A stretch of DNA of 64,000 nucleotides, taken from NCBI GenBank assembly GCA_021772915.1, contig JAJFLB010000059.1, positions 46,123 to 110,122 on the forward strand, read 5' to 3'. This stretch comes from Gammaproteobacteria bacterium (GTDB taxonomy: Bacteria; Pseudomonadota; Gammaproteobacteria; Xanthomonadales; SZUA-36). Under the pieces are notes generated by a model. The model saw nothing but the letters and a program-made list of their open reading frames with translations. It ran no database searches and had not been told where the DNA came from. A program made the translations under genes and the position numbers. Positions 8,806-17,414 of the stretch are shown here, in pieces; the stretch's first letter is position 1, and every line of letters begins with the position of its first letter.

Positions 8806-8851
8806 TTGACAACTTAATTGTCATAATACATATTGACAGTTCAGTTGTCAA
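8806..8851 (-). promoter_or_regulatory. marR promoter with two operator palindromes
   Basis: On the minus strand TTGACA (8851-8846) and TATTAT (8828-8823) are exactly 17 bases apart, a near-perfect sigma-70 promoter ending about 30 bases before the marR ATG. Two related palindromes with TGACA/TGTCA arms overlap it: 8833-8851 covers the -35 element and 8806-8823 lies just downstream of the -10. Their centres are about 27-28 bases apart. This is the classical arrangement for MarR autorepression. Confidence 0.8.
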
Positions 8852-8935
8852 CTAAGTTAATTCCGATGCAAAACCCATGAGTTGTAACGGAAGGTGTTTG
8901 GTGGAGGGGTATGTGGTAACACGGAACTACAATGG

Positions 8936-10513
8936 TCAGCCTTTTACACGACGATGATCATCCCAGTAAGGTTCTCTAAGTTTGAATTTCTGTAGCTTTC
9001 CGGTCACAGTACGTGGCAACTCCGGCACAAACTCGACCGATGTCGGGCACTTGAAATGTGCCATGTTTTGCCGGCAAAAGTCCATGATGTCTTTCTCGGT
9101 AGCGATTTCACCTTCACGCAACACGATCAGTGCTTTCGGCGTCTCACCCCACTTCTCATGGGGCACGCCAATTACTGCACACTCAAGAACAGATGGATGA
9201 CTGTAGAGCATATCTTCAATATCCGGGGAGCTGATATTTTCTCCGCCAGAGATGATGACGTCTTTTTTTCGGTCTACGATATGGATATTGTGCAGCTCGT
9301 CCCAGACCGCCAGATCGCCGGTGTGGAAGTAACCGTCAACGATTGCCCTGTCCGTTTCATCCGGTTGATCCCAGTAGCCTTTGAATACGACGTTGCTGCG
9401 GACACAAACCTCCCCGACCGCCTTACCGTCTTTTGCAACCAGGCACCCCTCGTCATCAAGCAATTTCAAGTCAACACCCAGACCGTGGACGCCAGCGCGA
9501 CTCCTGCGTAAGTAATCCTTTTGGTCAGTGACATAATCAGCCTGGGATGATGTCAGAAACGGGGCAGTCTCGGTGAGTCCGTAAATCTGTAGGAAGTGCC
9601 AACCCAGTTCCTCCTCCAAACGCTCAATGAATACCACCGGCGGCGGTGCCCCGGCCAGGGTAAATCTAGGCCTTGTACTGACATCATGCAGTTGTTTGTC
9701 CGGGTAATCGAGAATAACGCGCAGCACCGTTGGCGCCATACAGGCAAAGGTGACTTTATGCGCAGCAATCAGATCGAAAATTACTTTTGCATCAATGGTA
9801 CGCAGCACCACGTGGGTGCCACCCATCCCAGTTAATGCGTATACACCACCCCAACCATTGCAGTGGAACATCGGCAGTGTCCAAAGCTCAACATCGTCAT
9901 GGGCGATACGCAAGTGGGCGATCAGGTGATAGGCATTGATGTACACATTGCGATGGGTGAGCATGACGCCTTTCGGGCGTGCCGTCGTTCCGGACGTGTA
10001 GTTGATTGACACCAGGTCATTCTCGTCACGCTGTGGAGATTGCGGTGCATCAACGGACATCTGTGCAATCATCTCATCCCAGTCGTCCCAGCCTGGGGAC
10101 TGTTCAGTGTCATAACTTGCCACGATCCACTGCTCAACCGTAGGCAACTGGTCGCGGATATCGTCAAGCAAGGCAATGTACTCGTAGTCAACCAGGACAG
10201 CCTTGACCCCCGCATGATTGATAATGAATTGGTGGTCCTCCGCCACCAGTCGATAATTTAGCGGTACCAGCACCGCACCAATCAGACTGGTGGCGTAGAA
10301 ACTCTCTAGAAAGTAATGTGAATTGGGGCTGAGTATGCATACGCGGTCGCCCTGCGAGATGCCTTTTTGCAACAGCGCGTTCGCCAACTGGTGGACACGC
10401 ACCTGGTAATCGGCGTAGCTGAACCTGAGGTCGCCATCAATGATCGCGGTCTTCGATGGATAAAGATGCGCCGAACGCGTAAGAAAGTCATCAACGAGTA
10501 AGGGTACCTGCAT
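8936..10513 (-). CDS. Acyl-CoA synthetase / AMP-dependent ligase
   Basis: The 525-residue ANL-superfamily enzyme has the P-loop-like motif YTSGTTARPKGVMLTHRN, the adenylate motif YGLTETAP, and the hinge and C-terminal segments GYFHTGDLAVWDE, DRKKDVIISGGENISS and PRTVTGKLQKFKLRE with the catalytic lysine. It activates a carboxylic acid as an acyl-AMP and then as a CoA thioester. Length and motifs fit medium- or long-chain fatty acyl-CoA ligases, including methylmercaptopropionyl-CoA ligase-like enzymes. Specificity cannot be read from sequence. Confidence 0.87.
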   Translation of the reverse strand: MQVPLLVDDFLTRSAHLYPSKTAIIDGDLRFSYADYQVRVHQLANALLQKGISQGDRVCILSPNSHYFLESFYATSLIGAVLVPLNYRLVAEDHQFIINHAGVKAVLVDYEYIALLDDIRDQLPTVEQWIVASYDTEQSPGWDDWDEMIAQMSVDAPQSPQRDENDLVSINYTSGTTARPKGVMLTHRNVYINAYHLIAHLRIAHDDVELWTLPMFHCNGWGGVYALTGMGGTHVVLRTIDAKVIFDLIAAHKVTFACMAPTVLRVILDYPDKQLHDVSTRPRFTLAGAPPPVVFIERLEEELGWHFLQIYGLTETAPFLTSSQADYVTDQKDYLRRSRAGVHGLGVDLKLLDDEGCLVAKDGKAVGEVCVRSNVVFKGYWDQPDETDRAIVDGYFHTGDLAVWDELHNIHIVDRKKDVIISGGENISSPDIEDMLYSHPSVLECAVIGVPHEKWGETPKALIVLREGEIATEKDIMDFCRQNMAHFKCPTSVEFVPELPRTVTGKLQKFKLREPYWDDHRRVKG

Positions 10514-10629
10514 ATACTGTTACCTGAACTGTTCTGTGGGATTGCTGGGTCAAACCCTCTGGTTTTGTTCCCAACACAATTATGTCGATTTTCTAGCCGG
10601 TCCGAAAGGACATGAACTCACATGCCCGT

Positions 10630-11214
10630 TTAGGGGTCTTCCCCATCTGCAGTTTGAGGTGTATTAACTGAGGGTTCAGTCCCTGGTCCCCACTCCCACA
10701 AAGCGGCGCGGGCCTTGCGTAAAAATGGATCATCCTCCGGGGCGAGGTGAATAAATGTCCGCATTGCATCACCGGCCGAGTCCAGGTCATTCCGGCTCTC
10801 ATATACCAGCCCCAGACCGTAGTAGGCATTGGCCTGTTGCCGGCGTAGTTCCAATGCCTGTTCGAAGGCACTTTCCGCTTTTTCCGGCTGACCAAGACCA
10901 AGATAGGCAAACCCAAGGTTTACATGCGCTTCGGGAACATGGGGTGCCCGCCCGAGGAATTTTAGTAATGCCGCCACCGCCACAGCGTGGTCACCCGACC
11001 TTGATGCCTCTACAGCCACCAGAAATTCAGGGTCCAAACCGGTATCTCCACTACTCGCTTCGAAAGTCTGTGTACCAACGGCTAAGCTAACACCTTCCGT
11101 ATTATCGTTTTGATCCGGCTCAGGCCACGGCCGGGCGACAATCAGACCGAGTAAACCGATCGCCACAATGGTTGTAAAAATCACCCTGGACCTGAGATTC
11201 TGGCGCCTCGTCAC
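10630..11214 (-). CDS. Membrane-anchored TPR protein at the end of the cytochrome cluster
   Basis: This 194-residue protein has one N-terminal membrane segment (VIFTTIVAIGLLGLIVA), an Asp/Glu/Ser-rich linker and about three TPR repeats (residues about 80-175, with PEAHVNLGFAYLGLGQPEKAESAFEQAL). The GTG start overlaps the stop of the CcsA-like gene (GTGA), so it is translationally coupled. In cytochrome c maturation, TPR proteins such as CcmI/CcmH present apocytochromes to the ligation machinery. A similar role beside CcsA/ResB is a reasonable inference. Confidence 0.7.
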   Translation of the reverse strand: MTRRQNLRSRVIFTTIVAIGLLGLIVARPWPEPDQNDNTEGVSLAVGTQTFEASSGDTGLDPEFLVAVEASRSGDHAVAVAALLKFLGRAPHVPEAHVNLGFAYLGLGQPEKAESAFEQALELRRQQANAYYGLGLVYESRNDLDSAGDAMRTFIHLAPEDDPFLRKARAALWEWGPGTEPSVNTPQTADGEDP

Positions 11215-12023
11215 ATGACTCCCTTGTGCGGTGCGTGACTGACAAATGGCACCCCAAAAAAAGTCAGAAAAGCGAGGACAAACACACCGACTGCCAACGA
11301 CCAACCCAACCAAACCGGTAATTCGAAAGTGACCCTGATGTGCAATACGGCCACCAGGCTCAACCAGGTCAATAGTGACCAGGTTTCAAGTGGGTCCCAA
11401 TTCCAGTAGCTGCCCCACGCATCATGCGCCCATACCGCTCCCGCAATCAACATAAAGCTATGACAAACAAAGGCGGCCGCCAGCAGGCGCCAAACTACAG
11501 GGTCATGGCTGGCAACCTTCACACTACCCTCAAAACTGCGAAACTCACATCGCCACAAAAGCAACAGCGCCAGGGTAGCCGCGGTCATGCAAAAAGCGAG
11601 AAATAATTTCCCGGAAATGACATGGGCCCAGAGCCAAGGATGATCGAAGGTCGGTGGCAAGACCACGGCTTCAGTGCTGGAAACCAACGCCCAGGTCGTC
11701 AGTATTACAAAAAAAACCATGCCGACAGGCACTGCCACCCTTATCTTTTCCACCCGCCAAAACAGGAGTCCGTAAACCAGGGCCAGGCTGAAAAGATTGC
11801 TGTGCAGTACCTCGTAGAGGGTCATAAAAGGCCCTTGCCCAAGCCGCCCCCAACGCAGTGCCAGGCCCACTGCCAGGGCCGTTGTGGCCAGCATTAGCAA
11901 TCCCATGATAATGATTGCTGAAAACTTGCGCGCAGGGTAGCTGAGTGCCGTGAACCCAATCACGAGGAAACAAAACAAAGCCAAAATGATGCTCAGCTGC
12001 TCAGGCTGTTGCATTATTTGCAT
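11211..12023 (-). CDS. CcsA/CcmC/CcmF-family cytochrome c biogenesis membrane protein
   Basis: The protein has about eight membrane segments and the tryptophan-rich haem-binding motif WAHDAWGSYWNWDPLETWSL that defines haem-handling proteins of the CcmC/CcmF/CcsA group. It should move or present haem for attachment to CXXCH motifs on the periplasmic side. With the ResB-like gene just upstream it forms a System II-type synthetase split into two proteins. I chose the ATG at 12023, which precedes the first membrane helix and overlaps the end of resB; the longer frame adds an implausible N-terminus. It probably serves the many cytochromes encoded upstream. Confidence 0.85.
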   Translation of the reverse strand: MQIMQQPEQLSIILALFCFLVIGFTALSYPARKFSAIIIMGLLMLATTALAVGLALRWGRLGQGPFMTLYEVLHSNLFSLALVYGLLFWRVEKIRVAVPVGMVFFVILTTWALVSSTEAVVLPPTFDHPWLWAHVISGKLFLAFCMTAATLALLLLWRCEFRSFEGSVKVASHDPVVWRLLAAAFVCHSFMLIAGAVWAHDAWGSYWNWDPLETWSLLTWLSLVAVLHIRVTFELPVWLGWSLAVGVFVLAFLTFFGVPFVSHAPHKGVM

Positions 12024-12990
12024 TTTGATTTTCCGGATCCTTGAAAGCAGGTGGATTCTGCCAGAAGTGCCAGCCGAGGGCGAGGGTAGCAAGTAGCCCA
12101 GAAATGAATAACCAAGGCAAAACAGCATTGGATTCAATCCGATATCCAATCCACAGACCAACTTCATCCAGGCGAAGTTTTCCACCGTCCAACGTGATTG
12201 CATTACCGGTATTGAGTGCAAGCCTCGTACCATCCTGACGGACTATGAAAACTCGCCCGTCGAAGTCATTACTGGACAATGTCCAATCGGTCATCACGGG
12301 AACCGATGGTTTTTCCAGTTCGAGTACCACCCGCTCACCTGAAGGCAGTTGCCAATGGTTTTGCTGATCCCATTCGCGTACTGGGAACGATGGCATATGG
12401 ATATTTCCCGTCGCCGTGGGGGTGCCCTGACCCAGCCACGTTAATGTCAGCGCATAGCCCTTGTTTGGAGTTGTGATAAACCGGTAACCGTGGTCATGAT
12501 ATGCCTGTGTGTCGCCAAATACAGTAGATTCACTACCCTGCACATTACGGTGAAATACCTTGCTGCGGGTCCGACCACGCCGAAGTTTGGGTGAGTAATC
12601 AACCTCAACTGGCCCCTGAACAAAGTTGACTTGCCCCAGGTCGTTGGCGTGCCAAGGCCCCTGTTGCATAACCTCGGTTGCTTGCCGGGAAAAAGCCTGG
12701 TTTTCAGCCAACTCAATGCGGCCATCAAAACCTGTCAGTGTCTGGACAGCAGCCAGCCCCACAACGGCCAGCAGGCAAAGGTGAAAAACGAGCAGAGCAG
12801 GTTGACGACGAAACTGTGTACGCACCGCGATGGCTGCCGCGAGATTCAGGGCCAACAGTACGAAACAAGCTGCCAGCCAGCTTTCATGCAGTGGTGTTAT
12901 TTCCAGGTCATATACAATCACCACAATCAGCGCCAATATGACCAAAAGGGTCAGACGCAGGGAGCTCAAACCGATCAGCAACTTTTTCAT
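12001..12990 (-). CDS. ResB/Ccs1-like cytochrome c biogenesis protein
   Basis: The 329-residue protein has three N-terminal membrane helices (about residues 8-30, 38-58, 68-85), a large periplasmic beta-rich domain and one C-terminal helix (residues about 290-310). That is the ResB/Ccs1 layout, shorter than some family members. ResB works with CcsA to ligate haem to apocytochromes c. The ATG overlaps the stop of the 11-heme cytochrome gene (ATGA). Its position at the end of a cytochrome operon suggests a dedicated maturation system. Confidence 0.78.
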   Translation of the reverse strand: MKKLLIGLSSLRLTLLVILALIVVIVYDLEITPLHESWLAACFVLLALNLAAAIAVRTQFRRQPALLVFHLCLLAVVGLAAVQTLTGFDGRIELAENQAFSRQATEVMQQGPWHANDLGQVNFVQGPVEVDYSPKLRRGRTRSKVFHRNVQGSESTVFGDTQAYHDHGYRFITTPNKGYALTLTWLGQGTPTATGNIHMPSFPVREWDQQNHWQLPSGERVVLELEKPSVPVMTDWTLSSNDFDGRVFIVRQDGTRLALNTGNAITLDGGKLRLDEVGLWIGYRIESNAVLPWLFISGLLATLALGWHFWQNPPAFKDPENQNANNATA

Positions 12991-15380
12991 GGCGGTGAAG
13001 TGCACACATTTTCCATCCAGTTCCGGCCACTGCCACGCTGACCGCTGGCGGAACCACAGTTGCTCACATCCCAGTCCCCGCTGCGTGCCCAGGTTCGCAC
13101 TTTGAGCTTGGCGTTCATGTAGTAGGGTCCCTGTGTGTAACTCTGGCCATTGGAGGTAATATCAACCTCAATCGGTATGGCATTGCCCGCTTCCGGACCA
13201 ACTTCGTTCAGGTTCACCAACAGTGCCTTGTTCTTCCAGCCGTGGGGCACGGCTACATGACACCATGAGCAGCGCATGGCTTCGATATCGTCGGTATGGT
13301 CGGCGTGCAGGTTATTGCCTTTGTCACCGCTAAACCCGCTGTCCCGATTGTTCCCACGTCTACTGGCATAGGTCTCCATATCGTGACATTTGAAACACAG
13401 ACCGTTATTGGGATCCGGGGCACTTTGCTCACGGCTGCCACCGCCGGTACGGTCGGACCAGGTGCCTTTGAGAATAAAATCCTCTGCTGAGCCGTGTGGT
13501 CCCCAGGCTGCGCCCGTATCACCACCGGTCGGCACCACGGTGGTGGCCGCAGTGGTCGAACCATGACAATCGGAGCAGTACATGGTCTGGCTGCCGATAT
13601 TGGAATCCCATGGGGCCAGGAAGGCACTTACTGACATGCTCCGGTTACCCGCACTGCGGCCGGTGGAGTCGACCACCGGGTGCCATGACCGATGATCAGT
13701 GGTCAAATTGGTCTCGCCCTGGTCACTGAAGGGCGCCTGAAATTCCATGGCCTGATTGGTGTATTGCAGGAGGTCGTTGACCCCCGGAGTGGTTCCGCTG
13801 AGGGAATCGCCCAGGTTGGGGCGGCTGCCTATCGGGTATTGATCATCGTCGGTGTAGCCAAAGTCAGAGTGACATTTGAGACAAACCTGGTATTCACGTG
13901 TGACGTGCGGGCTGGCGATATCCGTACTCCCACCGTTGCCGGCCGCACCGTTCTTGACCAGGTAACTGACGGGGCGCGTGAGGAAAAGACTTGTACCGTA
14001 AATCGGTTCGACCCCCCAGGTCCCGCTGAGCACGCCTGAGGCAATGTTTGTATGTGGTGCGCCGTGGTCGTGGGTGCCAAAACTGGCATCACCCTGGCCA
14101 TTGAACAAGCGGTTGCGCTGTACACGGTGGGGATTGTGGCAGTCGTTGCATTCAACATGACGATTGTTCAAGTTGGCCTTGCCGAGCCGCAATTGGGATT
14201 CTTCCAGATCGGAATTCAGCACCTCGTGCATTTCCACACCTGCGGGTTGATTAATGCTGGTAATGGGCATACTTCTGGTCAGCAAAAAATCACTCTCGAT
14301 ATCGGGAACATCACCGGTTGCCGGGTTCACGGCCGGGGTGGCGCTATGGCACTGGTAACAGGTTTCCTCGATGGCCGATTGCCCACCGGATTTTGGGCTG
14401 GCGGTGCTGTCCGTACCCTCACGGGTCAGACGGCGGGCACCATGAACCGTATGTGGATCGTGGCAATTGAGACAGGCGGCATTCGCAACGCTTAGCCCTG
14501 CGGGGAACTCCCTCAGGGTTGAGGCACTGGTGCTGTAAGTCTCATCGGCCACTGTTGAATCTGCGTGTGCTGAAGTCGCCCAGTCTTTCTTGTCATGACA
14601 GCCGATACACAGGATATCTGTCCCTTCATCAAAAAGACCCTGCCCCGGGGGCCCCTGCTGAAAGCGATTGAGTCGCAAAAACTTGATGCTCGCCGTTGCA
14701 GTTGGGTCACTCATGTGTGGATCATGGCAAGACCCACACTGCACTTGAGCCTCACCTGAGGGGCCGGTCGCTTCCAACGGAATGGAATAGCTACTGCCGA
14801 CGGAACGCACACCGACCTGACTGGCAACTGCGGGGTCGTACAGCTCGCCGTCAAGGTTCGCCAGGGTAGTGTCATAAGTCAGGGAAATGGGATGATCGTT
14901 ACGCAGATCAATATCAAGATTGCGGGTAAATCCGGTCTGCGTGCCGGCACCACCCGGCAGAACGCCGCCGGCACCTGCACCACTAAGTGCAATGGTCTGG
15001 TTTTGCTGGCCCCCGATGACGTTGACCGCCCCCAAGGCCATGACACCATCATGGCAAGACAGGCAAAGTTTGGAAGAGCCGGCTGGTGTGTCCAGTTGAC
15101 CAGAGATGGTTTCCGCATCCAGCGATGCCGACGTGTAGGTTGTGTAGGTCGAACTGCTGAGCTGCTTGTTCCATAACGGGGCGCCCGGATAGGTGGTGGC
15201 GCCGTGCGGTGTGTGACAGAACACGCATATCTGCGTCTGTGCAACTGCTTTCACATCCCCGGTGCCACTCACCGAAAGGTTATGCTTGGTTGAAGCAATG
15301 TCCGGTGCACGCTGTGCCTGCAGTATCCCGCAAAACAGCAGTCCGGCTATCAACACAGAGAGCTTAACTAACTTACTCAT
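12987..15380 (-). CDS. Secreted 11-heme c-type cytochrome with an N-terminal tetraheme (OmcE-like) module
   Basis: The 797-residue protein has a signal peptide cleaved near ILQAQR and eleven CXXCH sites: CVFCH, CLSCH, CGSCH, CIGCH, CLNCH, CYQCH, CNDCH, CLKCH, CSDCH, CFKCH and CSWCH. Residues about 25-270 follow the small tetraheme cytochrome of this locus (23306-24112) motif for motif: TKHNLS, CVFCHTPHG, APLWNK, CLSCHDG, NDHPIS, CGSCHDPH, FLRLN, then a fourth C-x2-CH. The other seven haems lie in a C-terminal extension. It may cap, anchor or terminate a filament of the tetraheme protein, or act as the outer-surface end of a conduit. The start overlaps the NHL gene stop (TAATG). Confidence 0.88.
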   Translation of the reverse strand: MSKLVKLSVLIAGLLFCGILQAQRAPDIASTKHNLSVSGTGDVKAVAQTQICVFCHTPHGATTYPGAPLWNKQLSSSTYTTYTSASLDAETISGQLDTPAGSSKLCLSCHDGVMALGAVNVIGGQQNQTIALSGAGAGGVLPGGAGTQTGFTRNLDIDLRNDHPISLTYDTTLANLDGELYDPAVASQVGVRSVGSSYSIPLEATGPSGEAQVQCGSCHDPHMSDPTATASIKFLRLNRFQQGPPGQGLFDEGTDILCIGCHDKKDWATSAHADSTVADETYSTSASTLREFPAGLSVANAACLNCHDPHTVHGARRLTREGTDSTASPKSGGQSAIEETCYQCHSATPAVNPATGDVPDIESDFLLTRSMPITSINQPAGVEMHEVLNSDLEESQLRLGKANLNNRHVECNDCHNPHRVQRNRLFNGQGDASFGTHDHGAPHTNIASGVLSGTWGVEPIYGTSLFLTRPVSYLVKNGAAGNGGSTDIASPHVTREYQVCLKCHSDFGYTDDDQYPIGSRPNLGDSLSGTTPGVNDLLQYTNQAMEFQAPFSDQGETNLTTDHRSWHPVVDSTGRSAGNRSMSVSAFLAPWDSNIGSQTMYCSDCHGSTTAATTVVPTGGDTGAAWGPHGSAEDFILKGTWSDRTGGGSREQSAPDPNNGLCFKCHDMETYASRRGNNRDSGFSGDKGNNLHADHTDDIEAMRCSWCHVAVPHGWKNKALLVNLNEVGPEAGNAIPIEVDITSNGQSYTQGPYYMNAKLKVRTWARSGDWDVSNCGSASGQRGSGRNWMENVCTSPP

Positions 15381-16435
15381 TAACTGCTGCCCAGGTATTG
15401 CAAAACAATAACCCGGCCATTATGCATGTCGGCAAGGAATATCCTATCTCTGTGATCAATCCAGAGCCCAGCAGGCAGGTAGAACTGGCCCACCGCTGTA
15501 CCTGACCCACCGATGGACAGCAGCAATTGCCCGTTGGTATCAAAGATAAGCAGATGGTCAAACAGGGACTCGACGATGTAGACGTTTCCATCCTGATCCG
15601 CAGCCACACCTTTTGGGCGTACCAGGTTACCGACGTAAAGACCACGTTTACCGATGACCTGCACAAAGCTGCCCTCGAGTGTTAGCACCTGCACACGTGC
15701 ATTGAGCGAGTCACTGACGATGAGTTGCTCACCATTTAGCGTCAGGTGTGTAGGTGTATTAAATTGCCCAGGCTCGACACCGGGTTCACCTAACACATCC
15801 ACCAGCGTACCCTGGGGAGAGAAAACCTTGATATTGTGTGCAGCGGAATCAGCGACGTAAATACGGTCTTCTACAGCATCAAAAGCCATACCGGCAGGGC
15901 GGAGCAAATTCTCTGCGTCAATACTGCCCTGGGGTGTACCTGTGTTTGAAAGCCGCACGATACGTCCTAGTTTTGCGTCCGATACCAAGACTTCATCAGG
16001 TGATATCCTGACGATGGCGACGGGAGCCGCAAACGACTCATCCTGGTCAGCTTGCTGCCACAAGTCCAGCTTCCCGGCCAGCTCGTCGAATACCACCACG
16101 GCACCCAGACCCGAATCGGTAACATAAATCCGCTGGGTCCCGGCATCAACCATACCGGATTGCGGTCTGCGTAAAATAAGTGTTTCAGGCGTATCGGTTT
16201 GTAACCCGGTCAGCCAGCCCAGGAGCCGCCGGCCACCGCCGACCTCGCGTTGGGGGTGTTTAAAATTTGACTCACCGGTTAACTGTCCCAGGTATTGAAA
16301 ACGCGGTATTTCCGGGAGCGCCGGCCAGACCGTCGAGTGCTCTTGTTGATGAGACAAACTGAATTCTGCCGGTTGCTGGGTACCTGCACAGGCACCCAGT
16401 AACAATATCACCAGTGTAATCAGTAACCGCTGCAT
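15380..16435 (-). CDS. NHL-repeat beta-propeller lipoprotein
   Basis: The 351-residue protein has a lipobox (LLLGAC) at residues about 11-16, so it should be lipid-anchored. About six NHL blades follow, with repeating patterns such as GQFNTPTHLTLNGEQLIVSDSLNARVQVL and GNLVRPKGVAADQDGNVYIVESL. NHL propellers bind proteins or ligands. Such proteins recur in multiheme-cytochrome gene clusters, where they may help assembly at the outer membrane. It lies between a triheme cytochrome (9-base gap) and the 11-heme cytochrome (overlapping start). A second NHL lipoprotein is at 29348-30484. Confidence 0.85.
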   Translation of the reverse strand: MQRLLITLVILLLGACAGTQQPAEFSLSHQQEHSTVWPALPEIPRFQYLGQLTGESNFKHPQREVGGGRRLLGWLTGLQTDTPETLILRRPQSGMVDAGTQRIYVTDSGLGAVVVFDELAGKLDLWQQADQDESFAAPVAIVRISPDEVLVSDAKLGRIVRLSNTGTPQGSIDAENLLRPAGMAFDAVEDRIYVADSAAHNIKVFSPQGTLVDVLGEPGVEPGQFNTPTHLTLNGEQLIVSDSLNARVQVLTLEGSFVQVIGKRGLYVGNLVRPKGVAADQDGNVYIVESLFDHLLIFDTNGQLLLSIGGSGTAVGQFYLPAGLWIDHRDRIFLADMHNGRVIVLQYLGSS

Positions 16436-16444
16436 TAAATCACC

Positions 16445-16834
16445 CTACCAGATACCTGGCCCCATGGTCTCATGCCCCCCTCTTATCCCCGTCTTCAGTC
16501 CCGGTTTACCGGAGTGGCACAGGTCACATTCATCTGCACTCCAGGCGACATCCCCGTTATGGCAGGCACCACAGAACTCACCGGCCGTGATATTTTCCAT
16601 GGAGATGTGATTGCTTCCCACCCTCATCTTGAAACCGAGCTCTGCGTGGCAAACCTTGCATTTGAAGCGGATGCGGTGAAACCAGTGTGGGAAGATTACC
16701 GGTCTCACACCTTCTTTTTCAGACTTTTGATTAAGCACAACGTCCGCATACTCGGCGTTCGCCTGCCAGGCGATGCCGGAACTCATGACGATCAGGCACA
16801 GGATCAAAAACCGGGCAACGCGCTGCAGCCTCAT
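16445..16834 (-). CDS. Triheme c7-like periplasmic cytochrome (small type, copy 2)
   Basis: The 129-residue protein has a signal peptide (cleaved near WQANAEY) and three CXXCH motifs: CKVCH, CGACH and CDLCH. Extra histidines (FPHWFHRIRF) could be axial ligands. This is the cytochrome c7 type: small periplasmic electron shuttles. It is a clear paralogue of 19838-20251, sharing the mature N-terminus EY-DVV-N, the block RPV(I/V)FPHWFHRIR(F/Y)(K/R)CKVCH and the C-terminal CHSxKPG. The start overlaps the upstream triheme gene (ATGA). Confidence 0.88.
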   Translation of the reverse strand: MRLQRVARFLILCLIVMSSGIAWQANAEYADVVLNQKSEKEGVRPVIFPHWFHRIRFKCKVCHAELGFKMRVGSNHISMENITAGEFCGACHNGDVAWSADECDLCHSGKPGLKTGIRGGHETMGPGIW

Positions 16835-17409
16835 TGCTTATCATCCGCTTCGGCCTTGGCAGTCGCCATCTCGCGCTGAATCCGGTTTGCTTCGTCCGGG
16901 TCGACACTGTGGCAGCGATTGCATTCCGTAAGCGGAAAAGAGACCGCGCCATGGCAGGTTCCGCAATACTCACCCTGCAGAATGTCCAACATGGTGAATT
17001 GAGTGGCACCGGCCTTCGACTTGAATAAATGCTCGTGGCAATTGCTGCAATCCAGCCACTCGGTATGGGCCTTGTGGGGAAACCTCACGATGGGAGCCGA
17101 CCCGGCAGCCATTATCAGTACATCTAGATCCAGAATTTCATCTTCAAGCTGCTCCAGAATATTACTCCTTGGCTTGATGTCACCATTTTGCAGTGCCCGA
17201 ATCCAATCCACTTTGTTACCGGTGCTGTCCGGCGGCAATACACTCAGCGACTCAGTTGGATCCTGCAGCAGTTTGAGCGCCGGGTTGGTCGGGTCATGGA
17301 GACCATCCTCGGCCAGTTTTTGCCAGTTTGAGGCCAACGCGGTCAGCGTCAGCACGCACAACAGACCCATTAGTACCCACCTGGACAACCCGTTATGCAA
17401 TTTTTTCAT
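16831..17409 (-). CDS. Triheme c7-like cytochrome (long type, copy 2)
   Basis: This 192-residue protein has a signal peptide or anchor (VLMGLLCVLTLTALAS), a region of about 90 residues without haem sites (DGLHDPTNPALKLLQDP ... SLSVLPPDSTGNKVDW) and a triheme domain with CSNCH, CGTCH and CNRCH. It is a paralogue of 19232-19828: both share the DG(L/I)HDP region, a SVLP block, FPHKAHTEWLDCSNCH-type sequence and a final C-x-RCHS. ATG at 17409 is preferred; a GTG at 17418 overlapping the previous stop is possible. It should be a periplasmic or membrane-attached electron carrier. Confidence 0.86.
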   Translation of the reverse strand: MKKLHNGLSRWVLMGLLCVLTLTALASNWQKLAEDGLHDPTNPALKLLQDPTESLSVLPPDSTGNKVDWIRALQNGDIKPRSNILEQLEDEILDLDVLIMAAGSAPIVRFPHKAHTEWLDCSNCHEHLFKSKAGATQFTMLDILQGEYCGTCHGAVSFPLTECNRCHSVDPDEANRIQREMATAKAEADDKQ

Positions 17410-17414
17410 ATGCC

